Of a stretch of 64,000 nucleotides of DNA, positions 42,573 through 53,242 are shown piece by piece. The first letter of the stretch is position 1. Each line of letters starts with the position of its first letter. This DNA is from Prochlorococcus sp. AG-436-C05 (GTDB lineage: Bacteria > Cyanobacteriota > Cyanobacteriia > PCC-6307 > Cyanobiaceae): assembly GCA_003209795.1 (NCBI GenBank), contig QCPB01000001.1, forward strand, positions 62,001 through 126,000, written 5' to 3'. Made by a program: the position numbers and the translations under genes. The notes beneath the pieces were generated by a model, which worked only from the letters and a program-made list of their open reading frames with translations, ran no database searches and had not been told where the DNA came from.

Positions 42573-45500
42573 TCAGAATTCGTTTTTTTCAATTATTGAA
42601 TCAGTATTAATAATTATGTTCTTTAAATTTTCAATGACATCAGAAGAACAATTATTCCACATTTTTCTATTGACAATTTCAAGAAATCTTTGTGCAATAT
42701 CTCTTAAAGCCCATGGATTATTTTCTAGAAAGAAATTCCTAAGATCCCGATCACATAACCATGATTTATAAACTTCCTCATAACACCAATCAGACACTAC
42801 TTCAGTAGAAGCATCAAAAGCATATAAGTAATCTAGTGTCGCTGAAAATTCAAACGCTCCTTTATAACCATTATCCTTCATTCCATTTATCCATTTAGGG
42901 TTAAGTATTCTTGATATAACAACTTTATTAATTTCATCTTGTAATTTTGAAATTTTAGATAATCCAAATTTAGATAAATCACCATGATACATTTCAGGTA
43001 ATTTACCGCTCAATTTTTTTACTGCTGAAGATAAACCACCTTGAAACTGATAATAGTCATCAGAATCTAAAATATCATGTTCCTTATTATCTTGGTTATG
43101 AACAACTAACTGCACATTTTTAAGAGCATTTTCTAATGATTTTTTATCCTCTATAGGTTCAAGATTATCACTATAAATCCACTTACTCCAATTAAGAAAA
43201 GATTCTCCAAAATCATCTATATTTTCCCAATTAGAATTTGAAATTAGTTCTTGTAGACCAGCTCCATATGAACCTGGAGCTGACCCAAATATACGATTAA
43301 TTGGATCACCATCCTTTAATGCCCCAGCAAGAGGGTTAAATTTATCATTCTCTTTAAGATTAGATATTAGATTTATTGCTTTAGAAGTTAATTTGACTAA
43401 CTGAGGAAATGCATCTCTAAACATTCCCGAAATCCTTAATGTAACATCTACTCTTGGCCTATCCAGAACAGATAAAGGGATGATTTCTAAGTCTACTACT
43501 CTTCTTGAGGGTCCATCCCAAATAGGTTGTACCCCTAATAAATATAATATTTGACAAATGTCTTCTCCACCATTTCGCATGGTGGATGTTGCCCATACAG
43601 ATATTGCCATATTTTTTAAATCTTCTCCATTTTCTTGTTTGTATAAATCAATAATTTGAGACGCAGATTTACAACCAACACTCCATGCTGATTCAGTTGG
43701 CAATCCTCTCGCATCAACTGAAAAGAAATTTTTACCAGTGGGTAAAGCTTCAGTTTTACCTCTCGTAGGGGCTCCAGATGGACCACTTTTTACATATTTG
43801 CCATTTAATGAATTAATAAATGAAAATTTTTCATTATATGAAGAATTAATGATTGGATTTAGTATCTCATTTTTTAATAATAAAAAATAATTATTATGTT
43901 TTTTATCATTAAAGAAATAGTCTATTATTTTCTGATTTTTATATTTGTCTAAATAATTTATATTGGTTTTCTTTTTGTAAAAAAACAAATATATAATATA
44001 TTTTGCTTGTTGTTCCAAAAACTCTATAGCCATTCTAAAATTTAAAATTTTCCTGTTTGAAAACCTCAATAATATTTTTTTATCCTTTTCAGTTAACTTT
44101 TGATCATATTTATTTGTCCAAGGATTCAAATCCAGTTTTAAATTTTTCGCTATATATTGAACAACACCAATTCTGGTAGCATTTGGTACTCTTGCAATAC
44201 ACAAGAATAAATTTATTTCATTAATATTATTCTGCCTATTGCCAAATACATGCAAACCTGTTCTAATTTGAGATTCTTTAATTTTGCAAAGAAAGGAATC
44301 AATTTCTTCTATTTTAATATTTTTATTCTTTAAAGTAATTTCACTAAAATCTTTTTTAATTAATTCAAAAATGGATTTTTCTATTATCTCAATACGATTA
44401 GAATTTAATAATTTTGCTTCAAAATATTCGTCTAAATAATTTTCTAATATTGAATATTTTCCATATAATTCTGACCTATCCAAAGGAGGGGTTAAATGAT
44501 CAATAATTGTGGCAGCAGTTCTTCTTTTAGCTTGGGATCCTTCTCCAGGATCATTTACGATAAAGGGATATATGTTAGGTATTGCTGGACAAATAATATT
44601 TGGAAAACATTTATTGCTGAGACCTATAGATTTGCCAGGTAGCCATTCAACAGTCCCATGTTTACCAATATGGCATATAGCATTTGCATTAAAAACTTTT
44701 TCAATCCAAAAATATTGTGCTAAATATCTATGAGGAGGTGGAAGATCAGGAGAATGAATATCTCTATCAGTGTAAGTGTCATAACCACGTTGAGGTTGAA
44801 TCAATAATGTTATTTTTCCAAATCTAAGACCATTTATTGAGAAGCCTTCATTATCTAGATCGATCGCATCAGATGGTTTACCCCAACGATTAATAATAGT
44901 ATTTTTTGGATCAAGTTCTAAATAAGTCCAATATTTTAAATAATCACTAAGTGGTAAGTAATCTAATGGTTTATTATTCTGAGATTCAATATCATTAGTT
45001 CTAGTTTTTATAAGCATTGACATTAATTCAGAAGAATCTTTAGGATAATTACAAGATCCAAGGTCATAACCTTCTTCTTTTAACCAATTAAGAATATTTA
45101 TTATTGAAGATGGTGTATTTAGACCAACGCCATTACCGATTCTTCCGTTCTTTACTGGATAATTACTTATTACTAGACAAATTCTTTTATCAAAATTATT
45201 AAGTTTCTGTAGTTTCACATAATTTGTTGCAAATTTTGAAATCCAATCAATCCCAATTTGATCAGCTTTGTAACTAGTTATTTCACTGTAAAGTGTATTC
45301 TTTTTTGATATTATTTCTTTAAAAGCAGAAGGTAAGGTAGTAATTCTTCCATCAAATTCGGGAATAATTATTTGCATTAATAAATCAGATGAATTCATTC
45401 CAATTGATGAATTTAACCAATTTTTTTTTGATATATTTGAAGAAAGAAGCTGTAAAATTGGGATTTTAAGAGAAGTAAAAATATTTGTAGAATTTTCAAT

Positions 45501-46310
45501 TAAATCATTATTTTTGATTTGAGATGAAGAAAATGAAGTTGTGGTAATTATTATTTTAATATCTTCTTTTTTAAAAATTTCTATTAATTTCTTTTGAATA
45601 ATTTGATCTTTTAGAGTTGAAATAAAAAATGTTTTAGGAGATAGTCCACATTTTCTTAACTGCAAGTTAAGTTTTTCGTTTACTTCAATTTCATTAGCCA
45701 AAAAAAGCGATTTATAGGATATTATTCCTATCTTTTCTCCTTTTTCAATTTTCCAATCATACAAATAAGGATCTGCATAAAAAGAAATCTTTAAAAACTC
45801 ATTAGGAATTAATGTTTCATCTTTTTTTAGGTAATTTAAACAATTAAGAAATTTTCTATAATTATCCAGTCCTCCAGATCTTAGTAATTTAGAAATATTT
45901 AATGCTACATCTTTATCTATACTACTAATTTCACATAAGGAAACTTCCTGATCAAGGGTACCTGATAGGATTACTAACTTCCTTTTTTTATCAACTTCTT
46001 GCCAATTTAAAAGTTGTTCAATTCCATAGTTCCATGTTCCTTTATCTCCAAATAATCTTAGTACGACAACTTTTGCATAATTAATTGTTTTTAATAGATA
46101 ATTATCTATTTGTGCTGAGGAATTTAAATTAGAAATTTCTAAAGCTCTAATATTATTTTTTAATGAAGTAAATTCTTTTTCTAACAATAAGTTCGATAAG
46201 AGATTTAAATCAGCTTTGACACTGGTTATAAAAATAAAATCTGCAACTGGTTGCTCTATTAAATCATCCTTATTCTTTTCATTTCCTGCTATATTCAATA
46301 TCCTGTGCAT
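42573..46310 (-). CDS. cobN: Cobaltochelatase subunit CobN
   Basis: 1245-aa; FGKITLLIQPQRGYD, HIGKHGTVEWLPGKS, STMRNGGEDICQILYLLG, GSAPGSYGAGLQ. Confidence 0.94.
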   Translation of the reverse strand: MHRILNIAGNEKNKDDLIEQPVADFIFITSVKADLNLLSNLLLEKEFTSLKNNIRALEISNLNSSAQIDNYLLKTINYAKVVVLRLFGDKGTWNYGIEQLLNWQEVDKKRKLVILSGTLDQEVSLCEISSIDKDVALNISKLLRSGGLDNYRKFLNCLNYLKKDETLIPNEFLKISFYADPYLYDWKIEKGEKIGIISYKSLFLANEIEVNEKLNLQLRKCGLSPKTFFISTLKDQIIQKKLIEIFKKEDIKIIITTTSFSSSQIKNNDLIENSTNIFTSLKIPILQLLSSNISKKNWLNSSIGMNSSDLLMQIIIPEFDGRITTLPSAFKEIISKKNTLYSEITSYKADQIGIDWISKFATNYVKLQKLNNFDKRICLVISNYPVKNGRIGNGVGLNTPSSIINILNWLKEEGYDLGSCNYPKDSSELMSMLIKTRTNDIESQNNKPLDYLPLSDYLKYWTYLELDPKNTIINRWGKPSDAIDLDNEGFSINGLRFGKITLLIQPQRGYDTYTDRDIHSPDLPPPHRYLAQYFWIEKVFNANAICHIGKHGTVEWLPGKSIGLSNKCFPNIICPAIPNIYPFIVNDPGEGSQAKRRTAATIIDHLTPPLDRSELYGKYSILENYLDEYFEAKLLNSNRIEIIEKSIFELIKKDFSEITLKNKNIKIEEIDSFLCKIKESQIRTGLHVFGNRQNNINEINLFLCIARVPNATRIGVVQYIAKNLKLDLNPWTNKYDQKLTEKDKKILLRFSNRKILNFRMAIEFLEQQAKYIIYLFFYKKKTNINYLDKYKNQKIIDYFFNDKKHNNYFLLLKNEILNPIINSSYNEKFSFINSLNGKYVKSGPSGAPTRGKTEALPTGKNFFSVDARGLPTESAWSVGCKSASQIIDLYKQENGEDLKNMAISVWATSTMRNGGEDICQILYLLGVQPIWDGPSRRVVDLEIIPLSVLDRPRVDVTLRISGMFRDAFPQLVKLTSKAINLISNLKENDKFNPLAGALKDGDPINRIFGSAPGSYGAGLQELISNSNWENIDDFGESFLNWSKWIYSDNLEPIEDKKSLENALKNVQLVVHNQDNKEHDILDSDDYYQFQGGLSSAVKKLSGKLPEMYHGDLSKFGLSKISKLQDEINKVVISRILNPKWINGMKDNGYKGAFEFSATLDYLYAFDASTEVVSDWCYEEVYKSWLCDRDLRNFFLENNPWALRDIAQRFLEIVNRKMWNNCSSDVIENLKNIIINTDSIIEKNEF

Positions 46311-46382
46311 TTTTATATATAAATAGGGTTTAGAATACGTAAGTAGGATAAAACAAGTTTACCTTAATTAAATAAATTAAAT

Positions 46383-47297
46383 ATGCATGAATTTCTTCCA
46401 TATGCCTGGTTCGAAGGTAAATGTATTCCATTTAAAGAAGCAAAAATATCAATAGCTACTCATGCACTACATTATGGTACTGCTGCATTTGGAGGAATGC
46501 GAGCGATACCTAACCCTACAAATAAAGAAGAATTCCTTTTATTTAGAACTGATAAACACATAAAAAGATTAGCTCAAAGTGCAAAATTACTCTTAACTGA
46601 TATTTCTGAAGAATATATTTTTAAAGCCTTAGAGGATGTTATTAAAAGAAATAAGCCAGAAAAACCTATCTATATTAGACCATTCGTATATACAAGCGAT
46701 TTAGGTATAGCTCCGAGGTTACACAATATTGAAACAGATTTCTTTATTTATTGTATTGAACTAGGAGATTATCTATCCCCAGATGGAGTTTCTTGTAGAA
46801 TGAGTAGTTGGACTAGACAAGAAGATAGATCTCTCCCATTGAGAGGAAAAATAAGTGGAGCTTATATTACTAGTTCATTAGCTAAAACAGAAGCTAGTTT
46901 ATCGGGTTTTGATGAAGCCTTGCTATTAAATTCAAGTGGTAAGGTAAGCGAAGCTAGTGGTATGAATTTATTTATTGTAAGAAATGGAGATTTAATCACT
47001 CCTGGTGTTGATCAAGATATCCTTGAGGGGATTACTAGAGCTAGTGTAATTGAATTAGCAAAATCTTTTGGAATAAATGTAATTGAAAGACCTGTTGATA
47101 AAACAGAATTATTAATAGCAGATGAAGTTTTTTTAACTGGTACAGCAGCAAAAATTACACCAGTTAAAAAAATTGAATCAAGTGAATTAAATGGTGAAAG
47201 ACCAATAATGAATAAATTAAAACGTAAGCTTATAGAAATAACAGAAGGTCGTTCTCAAGACTATGATAATTGGGTAACCAGAATTTCAATAAGATAG
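46383..47297 (+). CDS. ilvE: Branched-chain amino acid aminotransferase
   Basis: THALHYGTAAFGGMRA, YIRPFVY, EASGMNLFIV, GITRASVIELA. Confidence 0.93.
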   Translation: MHEFLPYAWFEGKCIPFKEAKISIATHALHYGTAAFGGMRAIPNPTNKEEFLLFRTDKHIKRLAQSAKLLLTDISEEYIFKALEDVIKRNKPEKPIYIRPFVYTSDLGIAPRLHNIETDFFIYCIELGDYLSPDGVSCRMSSWTRQEDRSLPLRGKISGAYITSSLAKTEASLSGFDEALLLNSSGKVSEASGMNLFIVRNGDLITPGVDQDILEGITRASVIELAKSFGINVIERPVDKTELLIADEVFLTGTAAKITPVKKIESSELNGERPIMNKLKRKLIEITEGRSQDYDNWVTRISIR

Positions 47298-47313
47298 ATT
47301 GATTTTTATCCAA

Positions 47314-50300
47314 ATGGAGTCTTTCAGAACATATCTAAATAGAGATGAAAAGCCTTTAATTATTTTTGACGGGGGTACTGGAACATCTTTTCAGAACTTA
47401 AACCTTACTGCAGACGACTTTGGAGGAAAAGAATTAGAGGGATGTAATGAAAATCTGGTTTTATCATCACCAAAAGTAGTTGAAAAGGTTCATAATTCAT
47501 TTTTAGAAGCAGGTTGCCATGTTATAGAAACTAATACTTTTGGAGCTTCATCTATAGTTCTAGATGAATATGATATTGCGGATAAGGCTTATGAGATAAA
47601 TAAAAATGCAGCATTAATAGCCAAAAAAAGTGCTGCCAAATTTTCATCAATTGATAAACCAAGGTTTGTTGCTGGTTCAATTGGACCAACAACTAAATTA
47701 CCCACATTAGGACACATAGATTTTGATGAATTAAAGCAATCATATAAAGAACAAATATATGGACTTATAGATGGAGGTGTTGATCTTCTTTTAATAGAAA
47801 CTTGCCAGGATGTTTTGCAAATTAAATCTGCCTTATTAGCATCAAAAGAAATACTTGAAAGTAAAAAGATAGATATTCCTATAATGGTTTCTATAACAAT
47901 GGAAACAACAGGTACTATGCTTGTTGGATCTGATATTGCATCTGCATTAACAATATTAGAGCCATTTAATATAGATATCCTGGGACTAAATTGTGCAACT
48001 GGTCCAGAACAAATGAAGGATCATATTAAATATTTGTCTGAAAATTCACCATTCGCTATAAGTTGTATTCCCAATGCAGGGCTACCAGAAAATATTGGTG
48101 GTGTGGCTCACTATAAATTAACGCCAATAGAATTAAAAATGCAGTTAATGAATTTTATATATGACTTTAATGTTCAATTGATAGGTGGATGTTGTGGAAC
48201 AACACCAGAACATATTAAATATCTTTCTTCACTTATCGATGAAATTATAGATAAAGAAAGGCCTAACAAAAATGGTAAGAATTTTTCTTGCAGTTATATT
48301 CCTTCTGCGGCATCGATATATAATTCTGTGCCATACAAACAAGATAATTCAATTTTAATTGTAGGAGAAAGATTAAATGCGAGTGGATCTAAAAAGGTAA
48401 GGGAGTTGTTAAATAAAGACGATTGGGATGGTTTGGTTTCAATTGCTAAGCAACAACAAAAAGAAAATGCACACGTGCTTGATGTAAATGTTGATTATGT
48501 AGGAAGAGACGGAGTAAGTGATATGAAAGAAATCACATCAAAACTAGTGACAAATATAAATTTGCCATTAATGATTGATTCGACAGATGCTGACAAGATG
48601 GAAAGTGGATTAAAGTCTGCTGGTGGTAAATGTATTATAAATTCGACCAATTACGAAGATGGTGATGAAAGGTTTGATCAAGTTCTAGATTTGGCCTTAA
48701 GTTATGGTGCAGGACTTGTTATTGGTACTATTGATGAAGAAGGAATGGCAAGGAATTCAGAAAATAAATATAACATTGTTAAAAGAGCGATTAATCGAAC
48801 TAGAGAATCTGGTTTATCAGATTACGAGCTCTTTTTTGATCCATTAGCACTTCCAATATCTACTGGTATAGAGGAGGATAGATTAAACGCGAAAGAGACA
48901 ATTAGTGCTATTTCTAAAATTCGTGATAATTTCCCAGAAATTCATATTATATTGGGGATTTCGAACATAAGTTTTGGTCTTTCACCATTATCTAGAATTA
49001 ATTTAAATTCAATATTTTTAGATGAATGCATTAAAGCAGGATTGGATTCTGCCATCATCGCACCAAATAAAATTTTGCCATTATCAAAAATTACTGATGA
49101 AACTAAAAAGCTTTGCTTAGATTTAATCTATGACAAAAGAGAATTTGAAGATGATATTTGTACCTATGATCCATTAGTTGAACTAACAAAGGCATTTCAA
49201 GATATATCTATTCAAGATTTCAAAAAAGCATCTTCAGAAAATAAAAATTTAACATTGGAAGAAAGTTTAAAAAATCATATTATTGATGGTGAAAAAATTG
49301 GTTTAGAAGATCAATTAAAAAAAGCGTTAAATAAATATAAGCCTCTTGAGATAATTAATACCTTTTTACTAGATGGCATGAAAGTTGTAGGTGATTTATT
49401 TGGTTCAGGTCAAATGCAATTACCATTTGTACTACAATCTGCTGAAACCATGAAATTTGCCGTTTCAATTTTAGAACCACATATGGAAACTGTAGAAGAA
49501 AATATATCAAATGGAAAACTTTTAATAGCAACAGTCAAAGGTGATGTTCATGATATTGGAAAAAATTTGGTTGACATAATACTTACAAATAACGGTTATG
49601 ACGTTATAAATCTTGGAATAAAACAAGATGTTTCCGCAATTATAGATGCACAAAAGAAGCACAATGCGGATTGCATTGCTATGAGTGGACTTCTTGTAAA
49701 GTCAACTGCATTTATGAAAGATAATTTAGAGGCTTTTAACAATGAAGATATTAGTGTACCAGTAATATTAGGAGGCGCAGCGTTAACGCCAAAATTTGTT
49801 AATGAGGACTGCAGCAAAATCTATAAAGGGAAAATATTGTACGGAAAAGATGCTTTTACTGATCTAAAATTTATGAATGAATATATGGATAATAAAAAGA
49901 AGGGAAATTGGTCAAATACAGAAGGATTTATTAACAAAGAAGGTATAAATATTAATTTAGCCTCATCAAGATCTAACTCTGAAGCTGTAAATAAATCAAT
50001 ATCCAAACCAACCGATACTTCGAAATTAAATCTAAAAGAAAATGTTATAAGATCTGAATTTATAAATGAAGAAGAACCAATTAAACCTCCTTTCTTGGGA
50101 ACGAAAGTCCTTTACGAAGTTGATATAGATGTAAATAATTTAATTTTTTATCTAGATAAAAAGGCTCTATTTAGTGGTCAATGGCAAATAAAAAAAGGCA
50201 AACACCAAAGCGTAGATGAATACAATAACTATTTGGATTCATATGCCAAACCATTATTAGATAAATGGTTAGAGATAATTGTGGAAAAAAAACTTATTTC

Positions 50301-50880
50301 ACCAAAAGCAGTTTATGGATATTTCAGATGTGGAAGAAAAGATAATAGTATTTATTTATTTGATGATAAATCTCTAAAAAAAATTTCCGAATTTAATTTT
50401 CCAAGACAAAAATCTGGGAATAATCTTTGCATAGCTGATTTCTATTGTGATTTAAAAAATGATAAACCAATAGATATATTTCCTATGCAGGCAGTAACAA
50501 TGGGTGATATTGCTAGTGAATATTCTCAAAAATTATTTAAAGAAGATAAATATAGTGATTATTTATTATTTCATGGACTTACTGTACAGTTAGCAGAAGC
50601 ACTAGCTGAGTATGTTCATGCATTAATTCGTATTGAATGTGGTTATAGGAATGAAGAACCAGACAAAAATAAAGAAATACTTGCACAAAAATATAGAGGA
50701 GCTAGATATTCTTTTGGATATCCTGCCTGTCCAAAAGTTTCTGATTCAAACATACAATTATCAATGTTAGACGCAAAAAGAATTAATTTGACAATGGATG
50801 AATCTGAACAACTTCATCCTGAACAAAGTACTACAGCTATCATTTCACTTCACTCAAAAGCTAAATATTTCAGCGCTTAA
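47314..50880 (+). CDS. metH: Cobalamin-dependent methionine synthase
   Basis: IFDGGTGTSFQ, GERLNASGSKKVRELL, cobalamin-binding GDVHDIGKNLVDIIL, activation-domain C-terminus; start MESFRTYL. Confidence 0.96.
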   Translation: MESFRTYLNRDEKPLIIFDGGTGTSFQNLNLTADDFGGKELEGCNENLVLSSPKVVEKVHNSFLEAGCHVIETNTFGASSIVLDEYDIADKAYEINKNAALIAKKSAAKFSSIDKPRFVAGSIGPTTKLPTLGHIDFDELKQSYKEQIYGLIDGGVDLLLIETCQDVLQIKSALLASKEILESKKIDIPIMVSITMETTGTMLVGSDIASALTILEPFNIDILGLNCATGPEQMKDHIKYLSENSPFAISCIPNAGLPENIGGVAHYKLTPIELKMQLMNFIYDFNVQLIGGCCGTTPEHIKYLSSLIDEIIDKERPNKNGKNFSCSYIPSAASIYNSVPYKQDNSILIVGERLNASGSKKVRELLNKDDWDGLVSIAKQQQKENAHVLDVNVDYVGRDGVSDMKEITSKLVTNINLPLMIDSTDADKMESGLKSAGGKCIINSTNYEDGDERFDQVLDLALSYGAGLVIGTIDEEGMARNSENKYNIVKRAINRTRESGLSDYELFFDPLALPISTGIEEDRLNAKETISAISKIRDNFPEIHIILGISNISFGLSPLSRINLNSIFLDECIKAGLDSAIIAPNKILPLSKITDETKKLCLDLIYDKREFEDDICTYDPLVELTKAFQDISIQDFKKASSENKNLTLEESLKNHIIDGEKIGLEDQLKKALNKYKPLEIINTFLLDGMKVVGDLFGSGQMQLPFVLQSAETMKFAVSILEPHMETVEENISNGKLLIATVKGDVHDIGKNLVDIILTNNGYDVINLGIKQDVSAIIDAQKKHNADCIAMSGLLVKSTAFMKDNLEAFNNEDISVPVILGGAALTPKFVNEDCSKIYKGKILYGKDAFTDLKFMNEYMDNKKKGNWSNTEGFINKEGININLASSRSNSEAVNKSISKPTDTSKLNLKENVIRSEFINEEEPIKPPFLGTKVLYEVDIDVNNLIFYLDKKALFSGQWQIKKGKHQSVDEYNNYLDSYAKPLLDKWLEIIVEKKLISPKAVYGYFRCGRKDNSIYLFDDKSLKKISEFNFPRQKSGNNLCIADFYCDLKNDKPIDIFPMQAVTMGDIASEYSQKLFKEDKYSDYLLFHGLTVQLAEALAEYVHALIRIECGYRNEEPDKNKEILAQKYRGARYSFGYPACPKVSDSNIQLSMLDAKRINLTMDESEQLHPEQSTTAIISLHSKAKYFSA

Positions 50881-50889
50881 ACTAAATCT

Positions 50890-51108
50890 TTAGTTCTTTT
50901 CTAGATATTCAATAATTTCTCCCTGAAGTTCTTCCATTGTTTCATTATCACCCAGATCAAGGCCCTCACCAGCTGCATCCTGTGTTAATTCAAGATAGTA
51001 TGAAGCACCATCACTAGATAAAAATTCTAATGCTGATGTTTCTTCACTATCTTTAAAAGCATCATAAAGAGCTTTAAATGCTATATTTTCAGTAAAGTCC
51101 CAATCCAT
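50890..51108 (-). CDS. Conserved small acidic hypothetical protein
   Basis: 72-aa ORF, ATG, plausible composition MDWDFTENIAFKALYDAFKDSEETSALEFLSSDGAS... Confidence 0.65.
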   Translation of the reverse strand: MDWDFTENIAFKALYDAFKDSEETSALEFLSSDGASYYLELTQDAAGEGLDLGDNETMEELQGEIIEYLEKN

Positions 51109-51214
51109 AATGAAAAAAACCTTATTAGAATTATTACCTCCTTACCCCCCATACTCGTCAACCTTTTTTTAAGAAATGTTGGAGTTTTATTATTATTTAT
51201 AAAAACAAAAATCT

Positions 51215-51598
51215 ATGAACATTAAAAATCAAGTTCAATTGAATGTCTTAGGAGAAAAAATAGAGGTTTGTAGTTGTGAACCTATGACAGGCTGGTTCAG
51301 AGATGGATTTTGCAATTATGACAAAAATGATGGAGGAAATCATTCCATATGTTGTGTAATGGATGATAATTTCCTGAAATATAGTAAATCACAAGGAAAT
51401 GATTTAATAACACCCATGCCTATTTATTCATTCCCAGGACTAAAGAATGGAGATCATTGGTGTATTTGTCTTGATAGATGGAGGCAAGCATTATTAGACG
51501 GACTTGCACCTAAAGTTATATTAGAATCAACAAATATTGTAGTCTTAGAAACAGTACCTCTAGAAAAATTGAAAGAGTATCAATTTAATAAAAAGTAA
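51215..51598 (+). CDS. DUF2237-like protein
   Basis: CSCEPMTGWFRDGFC, HWCICLDRWRQALLDGLAPKVIL. Confidence 0.85.
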   Translation: MNIKNQVQLNVLGEKIEVCSCEPMTGWFRDGFCNYDKNDGGNHSICCVMDDNFLKYSKSQGNDLITPMPIYSFPGLKNGDHWCICLDRWRQALLDGLAPKVILESTNIVVLETVPLEKLKEYQFNKK

Positions 51599-51646
51599 TT
51601 ACAAATTAACTATTTTTTTTAGAATAATTATGTTAATTATTTATAA

Positions 51647-52477
51647 ATGAGTTTAGAGCTATATTGGAAAAAGGCACTAGATCAAACTCGATTATCAATT
51701 GATGATGAATCATTATATCCTCTCAAGACTACTATTATTACAAGCGATTTATATCAAAAAAACGACTTCATAATTAGGAAGCTTGATACTTCAAAATTTA
51801 TCAAAACAAAAATTTACGGTCCTAAGCAGAATCCATTTTCTCCATGGGATAAGATACTAGAAATCGATAAAATTGGTTATAATCATCAATTAATATTAAA
51901 TAAGTACCCTGTACAAAAAGGACATATTTTACTGATAACAAATAATTGGAAACCTCAAAATGGATGGTTAGATATGAATGATTGGAAAGCGATGCAAAAA
52001 GTTAATAAAGATACTAGTGGATTATGGTTTTTCAATAGTTCTCCAAATGCAGGAGCAAGTCAACCTCATAGGCATTTTCAACTTCTACGTAGATCTAAAG
52101 ATGAGATATCTTGCCCAAGAGAAAAGTGGTTTTTGGAAATAAAAAAAGATATTAACAATTGTAGTAAAATTAAAAAAAATATTATTGTATCCAAATTTAA
52201 CTTTTTAGAAAATTCAATATCTCTTCTTGAATTGTATTTAGAATTATCTAAAAAATTAGGACTAGGAGACCCAATTAGTGATAGGAAACCGAGATTTCCT
52301 TACAATCTTTTAATAACTAATAAATGGATCGCAATTATAAAGAGAAGGAATGATCATATCCATGGATTCAGTATTAACGCTTTAGGATTCGCAGGATATT
52401 TACTAGTAACTGATAAATCAGATATTAATTATTTAAAAAAATATGGTCCTGAAAAACTTCTAGAAAATTTTATTTGA
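51647..52477 (+). CDS. ATP adenylyltransferase / Ap4A phosphorylase family
   Basis: NKYPVQKGHILLITNNW, NSSPNAGASQPHRHFQLL (HxHxQ-type). Confidence 0.9.
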   Translation: MSLELYWKKALDQTRLSIDDESLYPLKTTIITSDLYQKNDFIIRKLDTSKFIKTKIYGPKQNPFSPWDKILEIDKIGYNHQLILNKYPVQKGHILLITNNWKPQNGWLDMNDWKAMQKVNKDTSGLWFFNSSPNAGASQPHRHFQLLRRSKDEISCPREKWFLEIKKDINNCSKIKKNIIVSKFNFLENSISLLELYLELSKKLGLGDPISDRKPRFPYNLLITNKWIAIIKRRNDHIHGFSINALGFAGYLLVTDKSDINYLKKYGPEKLLENFI

Positions 52478-52480
52478 AAA

Positions 52481-52660
52481 CTAATTAGTAACTTCAGGTT
52501 CTTTATCCCTGCTTATTTGGCTTTCTAAAACATCTATAGAAGCAGTTACAGAAGCAATTTTACGTTCAAGAGAATCTTTAATATAATTTAGCATTTCTAA
52601 CTTCTTATGTTGATAAAAACTCTTTTTTTCTTTTGATGACTTGTAATAACAATTAAACAT
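52481..52660 (-). CDS. 59-aa hypothetical protein
   Basis: Not in the supplied track; ATG at 52660: MFNCYYKSSKEKKSFYQHKKLEMLNYIKDSLERKIASVTASIDVLESQISRDKEPEVTN*; stop abuts the preceding gene. Confidence 0.6.
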   Translation of the reverse strand: MFNCYYKSSKEKKSFYQHKKLEMLNYIKDSLERKIASVTASIDVLESQISRDKEPEVTN

Positions 52661-52818
52661 TTTTACTTTTTATTATAAAAAGATACGTAATCAACTTGTG
52701 ACTTGAAAATAATTTGGTTTAAATTTAAAAACAATCTTCAATATAGAATTTCAAATGAGAAATAAATAAATAGTATCAACTACTAAAAAAGAAATTCAGA
52801 AGTTAGTACAATAAATCG

Positions 52819-52859
52819 CATATAAGACTTAATTTGAGTCCAAGAAAGAGTCTTATATG
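52819..52859. repeat. Perfect 11-bp inverted repeat CATATAAGACT...AGTCTTATATG, 19-nt loop
   Basis: Read directly: 52819-52829 and 52849-52859. Confidence 0.9.
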
Positions 52860-53007
52860 ATAGACATTAAAATTATTTGAAAATGTATGGTAATTATATA
52901 ATATTAACAATTAGAATAAGAAACAAATAGATAGCTAATTGAAAGACTGATGAAATAACAAATTTTAAAGATCAAAAAGTGAAATATAGGTTGTATTTGC
53001 TTTCTTA

Positions 53008-53029
53008 TATGAGACTAACATTAAGTCTA
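53008..53029 (+). repeat. 22-nt hairpin module, copy A (TATGAGACTAACATTAAGTCTA)
   Basis: Matches reverse complement of 53512-53533 at 20/22 positions; AGACT/AGTCT stem, 7-nt loop. Confidence 0.85.
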
Positions 53030-53219
53030 ATAAATAGTCTTATAATAGAACTATAAGGCATCTGGAATTAATCACTCCAAGCAATAATCAACCATAATAT
53101 TTTATTTTCCATATAAAATAATTAAATTAACAAATTAAGAAATAACTTGTGTCCTTTAGAAGTCCAGTTAATTAAATACATCATAAAATCCCTTGCTATG
53201 AAAACTTTTTAAAACTATG

Positions 53220-53242
53220 AGTACTGTCTTATAGACAGTACT
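53220..53242. repeat. Perfect 9-bp hairpin AGTACTGTC-TTATA-GACAGTACT
   Basis: Read directly. Confidence 0.9.

Noticed and set aside
46311-47313. Cobalamin riboswitch near cobN or metH
   Set aside because: Gaps upstream of cobN and metH are too short and no B12-box-like sequence was seen
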